From Syntrophaceae bacterium (GTDB taxonomy: Bacteria; Desulfobacterota; Syntrophia; Syntrophales; UBA5619), in assembly GCA_919902745.1 (NCBI GenBank), contig CAKKRN010000260.1:2119-12326 (forward strand): DNA of 10,208 bases. Reading direction: 5' to 3'. The notes beneath the pieces were generated by a model, which was given only the letters and a program-made list of their open reading frames with translations, had not been told where the DNA came from and searched no databases. Positions within the stretch are counted from its first letter, which is position 1; each line of letters opens with the position of its first letter. Positions 6,925-10,208 of the stretch are shown here, piece by piece. A program made the position numbers and the translations under genes.

Positions 6925-7763
6925 AGCCGGTCCGGGTATTGACGATTGCCGGTTCGGATTCCGGCGGCGGGGCGGGAATCCAGGCGGATCTGAAGACGAT
7001 CACCGTCCTCGGGGGGTTCGGGATGAGCGTCATTACGGCGCTGACCGCGCAGAATACCCTCGGGGTCCACGGGATCCACGATGTTCCGCCGGCGTTCGTA
7101 GCGGCCCAGTTCGATGCGGTTGCGACCGACATCGGGATCGATGCGGCGAAGACCGGGATGCTGGCCACCTCCGAGGTCCTCCGCGTCGTCGCCGGGAAGA
7201 TCCGCCAGTACGGGATCGAGAAACTCGTCGTTGATCCGGTGATGGCGGCCAAGGGCGGTATGTCGCTGATCCGTGAAGATGCCAAGAAAACCATGATCAC
7301 AGAGCTCATTCCACTTGCCTTTGTTCTCACGCCGAACATCCCCGAGGCCGAGGTCCTCTCCGGGATCCCGATCGCGACCCTTGCCGACATGAAGGAGGCG
7401 GCGCGGATCATCCGGAATCTGGGGGCAAGACATGTGGTCGTGAAGGGCGGACACCTCGCCGGGGATCCGGCGGATCTCCTCTACGACGGTCGTGAATTCC
7501 GAATCTTCAGCGCGCCGCGGATCGCGACGGCGGATACCCACGGAACCGGCTGCACCTTCTCGGCGGCGATCGCGACCTGCCTGGGCTGCGGGATGGACGT
7601 TCCCGGGGCCGTGGCGGAGGCCAAACGCTATATCACCGAGGCGGTCCGGTACGCCTGGCGTGTGGGCGGGGGGCACGGGCCGACGAACCATCTTGCGCCG
7701 CTCTTCAATCCGGTGGCCGGTGGCACGGCCGCAAGGCCGGAAGGCTGGAAAACGGCAGGTTAG
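6921..7763 (+). CDS. thiD: Hydroxymethylpyrimidine / phosphomethylpyrimidine kinase ThiD
   Basis: A 280-residue ribokinase-fold kinase that phosphorylates HMP and HMP-P to HMP-PP, the pyrimidine donor for thiamine synthesis. Visible motifs: [17 protein letters not shown] (10-26), TAQNT with Gln44 that contacts the pyrimidine in known ThiD enzymes, [10 protein letters not shown] (104-113), LTPNIPEAE (136-144), VVKGGH (173-178), and the catalytic anion hole D205[13 protein letters not shown] with Cys211, then GHGPTNH (251-257), where characterised ThiD proteins normally end. The last 20 or so residues (to KTAG) are a GC-rich, non-conserved tail. The start ATG overlaps the TPK stop as ATGA, with GGGGGAGG (6906-6913) upstream. 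No ThiE domain is fused. Regulation is by the shared TPP riboswitch. Confidence 0.95.
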   Translation: MKPVRVLTIAGSDSGGGAGIQADLKTITVLGGFGMSVITALTAQNTLGVHGIHDVPPAFVAAQFDAVATDIGIDAAKTGMLATSEVLRVVAGKIRQYGIEKLVVDPVMAAKGGMSLIREDAKKTMITELIPLAFVLTPNIPEAEVLSGIPIATLADMKEAARIIRNLGARHVVVKGGHLAGDPADLLYDGREFRIFSAPRIATADTHGTGCTFSAAIATCLGCGMDVPGAVAEAKRYITEAVRYAWRVGGGHGPTNHLAPLFNPVAGGTAARPEGWKTAG

Positions 7764-7771
7764 GGGAAAGC

Positions 7772-7948
7772 ATGGAAGAAAAAACGCATCTGAGCGGGAT
7801 CAATCTCTTTCCAAGGGTGAATGATCGGATCGCGGCGGTGGGCTTTACCGTGATCGGCACGGCAATAGCGCTGATCTTCCCGATCGAGCGGTACACGGAT
7901 TTTCTCTATGGCCGGAGGTTTGAACGTGCCAAGAGATGCGGCCGCTGA
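7772..7948 (+). CDS. Unrecognised 58-residue single-helix membrane protein
   Basis: Not a family I recognise. ATG 7772 is preceded by AGGGGAAAG (7762-7770), a good ribosome site that overlaps the thiD stop codon. The product starts MEEKTHLSGINLFPRVNDRI, then has one hydrophobic stretch (about residues 20-37, IAAVGFTVIGTAIALIFP), then a basic, aromatic end (IERYTDFLYGRRFERAKRCGR), consistent with a small inner-membrane protein with the basic tail in the cytoplasm. It fills nearly all of the gap between thiD and the tRNA nucleotidyltransferase gene and overlaps the latter's start by 23 bases, so it may couple translation of the two. It could instead be a fortuitous open frame acting only as a leader; conservation is not visible from here. 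Confidence 0.5.
   Translation: MEEKTHLSGINLFPRVNDRIAAVGFTVIGTAIALIFPIERYTDFLYGRRFERAKRCGR
7914..7918 (+). promoter_or_regulatory. Ribosome binding site deciding the GTG start of the tRNA nucleotidyltransferase gene
   Basis: GGAGG lies seven bases before GTG 7926. The alternative ATG at 7908 is upstream of this site, adds only six residues (MAGGLN) and has no ribosome site of its own. The site is inside the coding region of the small upstream gene. Confidence 0.65.
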
Positions 7949-9254
7949 AATTGTCCGCCGACTGCGGGAGGCCGGTCATGAGGCCTTCTGGGTGGGCGGC
8001 TGCGTCCGGGATCTCATTCGCGGCGCGGCGCCGGAGGACTACGATATCGTCACATCGGCCCGGCCGGAGGATGTCCGGGGGCTCTTTCCCCGGACGATCC
8101 CCGTCGGCGAGCGCTTTGGCATCTGCCTTGTCGTCGAGGGGGGGGCGCCTTACGAGGTGGCCACCTTTCGGACGGAAGCGGACTACGATGACGGCCGCCG
8201 TCCCTCCCGGATCGCCTTTGCGACAGCGGAGGAGGACGTTCGGAGGCGGGATTTTACGATCAACGGTCTCCTCATGGATCCGGAGACGGGCCGGATCATC
8301 GATCATGTAGGCGGCCTCCGCGACATTGAACAACGGATCATCCGCACAATCGGTGATCCGGAGGAGCGTTTTGCCGAGGATCACCTGCGGATGCTCCGGG
8401 CGGTCCGTTTCGCGGCGACGCTCGGCTTTTCGATCGAGCCCATGACCTTCGCGGCCGTCCGACGGCGGGCGGCCATGATCATGCGGATCAGCGCCGAGCG
8501 GATTCGCGACGAGCTCTCCCGGTTGCTGACGGGCGGCGCGGCGCGGCGCGGCCTGGAACTCCTGTCCGAAAGCGGTCTTCTTTTGGAAATCATCCCAGAA
8601 ATTCATGCCCTCCAGGGGGTCGAACAGCCCCCGGTTTTTCATCCCGAGGGGGATGTCTGGGAGCATACGTTGCGGATGGTCGCCCTGCTGCCCATGCCGG
8701 ATGGAAATGCCGACCCGCGTCTCGCCTGGGCGGTTCTCCTCCACGATGTCGGCAAGGCGGTCACCCGGTCCGAGGATGCAGCCGGGACCCATTTCTACGG
8801 CCATGTCCAGCGCGGGGAAGAGATCGCGGCCGCGATCCTCCGGAGACTCCGCTTCTCACGGGAGGAGATGGAGACGATTCTCGCCCTCGTACGCGGCCAC
8901 ATGCTGTTCATGAATGTACGGGAGATGAGGCCGAACCGCCTTAAACGCCTCCTTCGGACGCCGGATTTCGCGCTTCACCTGGAGCTCCACCGCCTCGACT
9001 GCCTCGGGAGCCACGGCCTTCTCGATCATTATGCGTTCTGCAAGCAAAAGCTGGAAGAGTATCCGGAAGAGGAGCTCCGGCCGCCCCGCCTGCTGACCGG
9101 ACTGGACCTGATCGGGATGGGTTTTGCGCCGGGTCCGCTTTTCAAGGAGATCCTCCGGGCCGTCGAGGACGCCCAACTCGGCGGGGAGATCGCAGAGGCT
9201 GCCGAGGCCCGCGATCTGGTCCGGATGCGCTGGAATGATCCGAAGCGCTTTTGA
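7926..9254 (+). CDS. Class II tRNA nucleotidyltransferase (CCA-adding type) with HD domain
   Basis: A 442-residue enzyme that adds CCA, or part of it, to tRNA 3' ends. Head domain: VGGCVRDLIRG (23-33), then Asp38 and Asp40 in EDYDIVT as catalytic metal ligands, RRRDFTINGLLMDP (106-119), and RFAEDHLRMLRAVRFAA (148-164), with ERIRDELSRLL (191-201) in the neck. A C-terminal HD phosphohydrolase-like domain follows: HPEGDVWEHT (239-248) and LLHDVGKAV (271-279) with His273-Asp274, then GHVQRGEE (292-299) and RGHM (323-326). A terminal motif LTGLDLIGMGFAPGPLFKEIL (390-410) is typical of these HD-fused enzymes. Poly(A) polymerase or an A-adding or CC-adding specialist cannot be excluded by eye. Start GTG 7926 rests on GGAGG. 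It is downstream of the TPP-controlled genes, overlapping a small gene. Confidence 0.9.
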   Translation: MPRDAAAEIVRRLREAGHEAFWVGGCVRDLIRGAAPEDYDIVTSARPEDVRGLFPRTIPVGERFGICLVVEGGAPYEVATFRTEADYDDGRRPSRIAFATAEEDVRRRDFTINGLLMDPETGRIIDHVGGLRDIEQRIIRTIGDPEERFAEDHLRMLRAVRFAATLGFSIEPMTFAAVRRRAAMIMRISAERIRDELSRLLTGGAARRGLELLSESGLLLEIIPEIHALQGVEQPPVFHPEGDVWEHTLRMVALLPMPDGNADPRLAWAVLLHDVGKAVTRSEDAAGTHFYGHVQRGEEIAAAILRRLRFSREEMETILALVRGHMLFMNVREMRPNRLKRLLRTPDFALHLELHRLDCLGSHGLLDHYAFCKQKLEEYPEEELRPPRLLTGLDLIGMGFAPGPLFKEILRAVEDAQLGGEIAEAAEARDLVRMRWNDPKRF

Positions 9255-9380
9255 CGCCTGACCGGACGGAGGGGGGGCGATCCGGCCGATCAGGGAATGC
9301 TTGCATTTTTCATCCGATTTCATGAGAATGGCGCGGCGGAATTGCGTTGTTACGCGGCCGGATTCAGGACGGGATTGATC

Positions 9381-10169
9381 ATGGGCATGCGGGTGTGCAG
9401 GGCGGCGTTTCTTTTCAGCGGGATCCTCATCCTGACGCTCCTGACCGGGGGCTGTGGCCGTCCGGCCGTTCGTCATGCCCCCCCGTTCCTACCGCCGCCG
9501 GCGAAGGCGCTGGAGAGGAAGGAACTGCCCAGGCTGGGTTACACCATCCAGGCCGGCGCCTTTGCCAGCGCGGAAAACGCCGCCCGCCTGACCCGCACCC
9601 TGCAGCAGAAGGGACTGGATGCAACCTATTTTGTCGCTCGCCGGGGGCTCTACAAGGTCCGCTTCGGCAATTTCCCCACGAAGGAACAGGCCCGTGTCCG
9701 TGCGGAAGAGCTCCGGAATACGGGGTTGATCGAAGAGTTCTATGTCGTCAGTCCGGAAGAGTACGCGGTCGCGAAACGGGAGGCGCTCGGGGAGGCGTAC
9801 CTCCGGGAGGAGCTTGTCCGGACTGCCCGGAGTTTTCTCGACGTTCCCTATCTTTGGGGGGGAACCTCCGCCGAGACCGGTTTTGATTGCAGCGGACTGA
9901 CGATGACCGTCTATCAGTTGAGCGGTTTCGATCTTCCCAGGACCTCCCGCGATCAATTTACGGCCGGGAGTCCGGTGGAACGCTCCTCCCTGGAGAAAGG
10001 GGATCTCCTTTTCTTCGCCGGCGCGGGAGGCAAGGTCTCGCATGTCGGCATCTATGCCGGGAACGGCCTGTTCATCCATGCCCCCGGAAGGGGGAAGAAG
10101 ATCCGCACGGATCCCCTCGCGAAGGACCGTTTCAGCCGCTCATTTGTCGGCGCACGGTCGTACCTGTGA
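9381..10169 (+). CDS. SPOR and NlpC/P60 domain lipoprotein, putative peptidoglycan endopeptidase
   Basis: A 262-residue envelope protein likely to cleave peptide crosslinks in peptidoglycan. The N-terminus MGMRVCRAAFLFSGILILTL, followed by LTGGC, is a lipoprotein-type signal with Cys25 as the probable lipidation site, although TGGC is not a textbook lipobox. A proline-rich linker (about 33-41) leads to a SPOR domain (about 52-123; YTIQAGAFASAENAARL, then YKVRFGNF), a fold that binds glycan strands lacking stem peptides, usually at septa. The NlpC/P60 domain (about 143-262) has the catalytic triad: Cys170 in GFDCSGL, His221 in VSHVGIYAG and His233 in FIHAPG, with DVPYLWGG before it and GDLLFF (207-212). 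ATG 9381 is chosen (AGGACGGG at 9366-9373 upstream); ATG 9387 is possible. An in-frame ATG at 9297 would put the signal peptide inside the protein. It may be its own transcription unit, 126 bases after the tRNA nucleotidyltransferase gene. Confidence 0.92.
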   Translation: MGMRVCRAAFLFSGILILTLLTGGCGRPAVRHAPPFLPPPAKALERKELPRLGYTIQAGAFASAENAARLTRTLQQKGLDATYFVARRGLYKVRFGNFPTKEQARVRAEELRNTGLIEEFYVVSPEEYAVAKREALGEAYLREELVRTARSFLDVPYLWGGTSAETGFDCSGLTMTVYQLSGFDLPRTSRDQFTAGSPVERSSLEKGDLLFFAGAGGKVSHVGIYAGNGLFIHAPGRGKKIRTDPLAKDRFSRSFVGARSYL

Positions 10170-10208
10170 CGGCCGCGCAATCGGTCTCCCTGTTTTCGCA
10201 GCGGCAGG

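Noticed and set aside
7708..7750. Repeated GGCCGG-like units at the end of thiD, possible repeat or hairpin
   Set aside because: Units are short and imperfect and lie within the thiD frame. They explain the low-complexity tail of ThiD but show no repeat array or terminator T run.
9265..9277. G-rich tract as a quadruplex candidate
   Set aside because: Only one uninterrupted seven-base G run with short neighbours; four separate G tracts of three or more are not present.
9257..9309. Possible terminator after the tRNA nucleotidyltransferase gene: CCTGACCGGA...TCCGG...TCAGG with a downstream ATTTTT
   Set aside because: The stem has a four-base bulge, the loop is a long G tract, and the T run begins about nine bases after the stem, so it does not meet Rho-independent form.
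10170..10208. Last 39 bases after the NlpC/P60 gene
   Set aside because: No gene start, hairpin with T run or repeat could be supported in this short stretch.

Overview
The window looks like chromosomal DNA from a GC-rich, Gram-negative bacterium. Its gene set (HAMP-GAF class III cyclase, TraB-family protein, rhomboid, DUF3568-like lipoprotein, and a TPP-riboswitch thiamine operon with a stand-alone thiamine pyrophosphokinase) fits the former Deltaproteobacteria (Desulfobacterota) best. That placement is an inference from gene style, not from a marker gene. Coding is dense, and I see no mobile elements, rRNA, tRNA or CRISPR array.

Left part, minus strand (read from 5143 down to 1): four genes point the same way. 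First is a large membrane-anchored adenylate cyclase (two membrane helices, HAMP-like linker, three GAF domains, class III catalytic domain). After about 116 bases comes a TraB/PrgY-family membrane protein that probably starts at a TTG. Five bases later comes a zinc-ribbon rhomboid-type intramembrane serine protease. After 19 bases comes a small DUF3568-like lipoprotein whose 3' end lies beyond the window. The last three are tightly packed and probably co-transcribed. All four products are membrane-linked, with possible roles in signalling or proteolysis at the envelope.

Right part, plus strand (5241 to 10169): a TatD-family metal-dependent hydrolase is divergent from the cyclase. Next comes a 226-base non-coding stretch holding a clear TPP riboswitch aptamer and a Rho-independent terminator. 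The sequence supports a specific switch: the conserved 3' strand of the aptamer (6124-6132) can pair with the 5' arm of the terminator (6165-6174). This predicts transcription attenuation when TPP is high. The switch precedes thiamine pyrophosphokinase and, overlapping it by an ATGA, ThiD. A 58-residue single-helix protein that I do not recognise follows, overlapping a class II tRNA nucleotidyltransferase (CCA-adding type, with HD domain). The window ends with a SPOR plus NlpC/P60 lipoprotein, a likely peptidoglycan hydrolase.

Most of the window is recognisable housekeeping or accessory biology rather than an unknown system. The items most worth following are the riboswitch mechanism, the cyclase/TraB/rhomboid/lipoprotein cluster, and the small unknown membrane protein between thiD and the tRNA nucleotidyltransferase gene.
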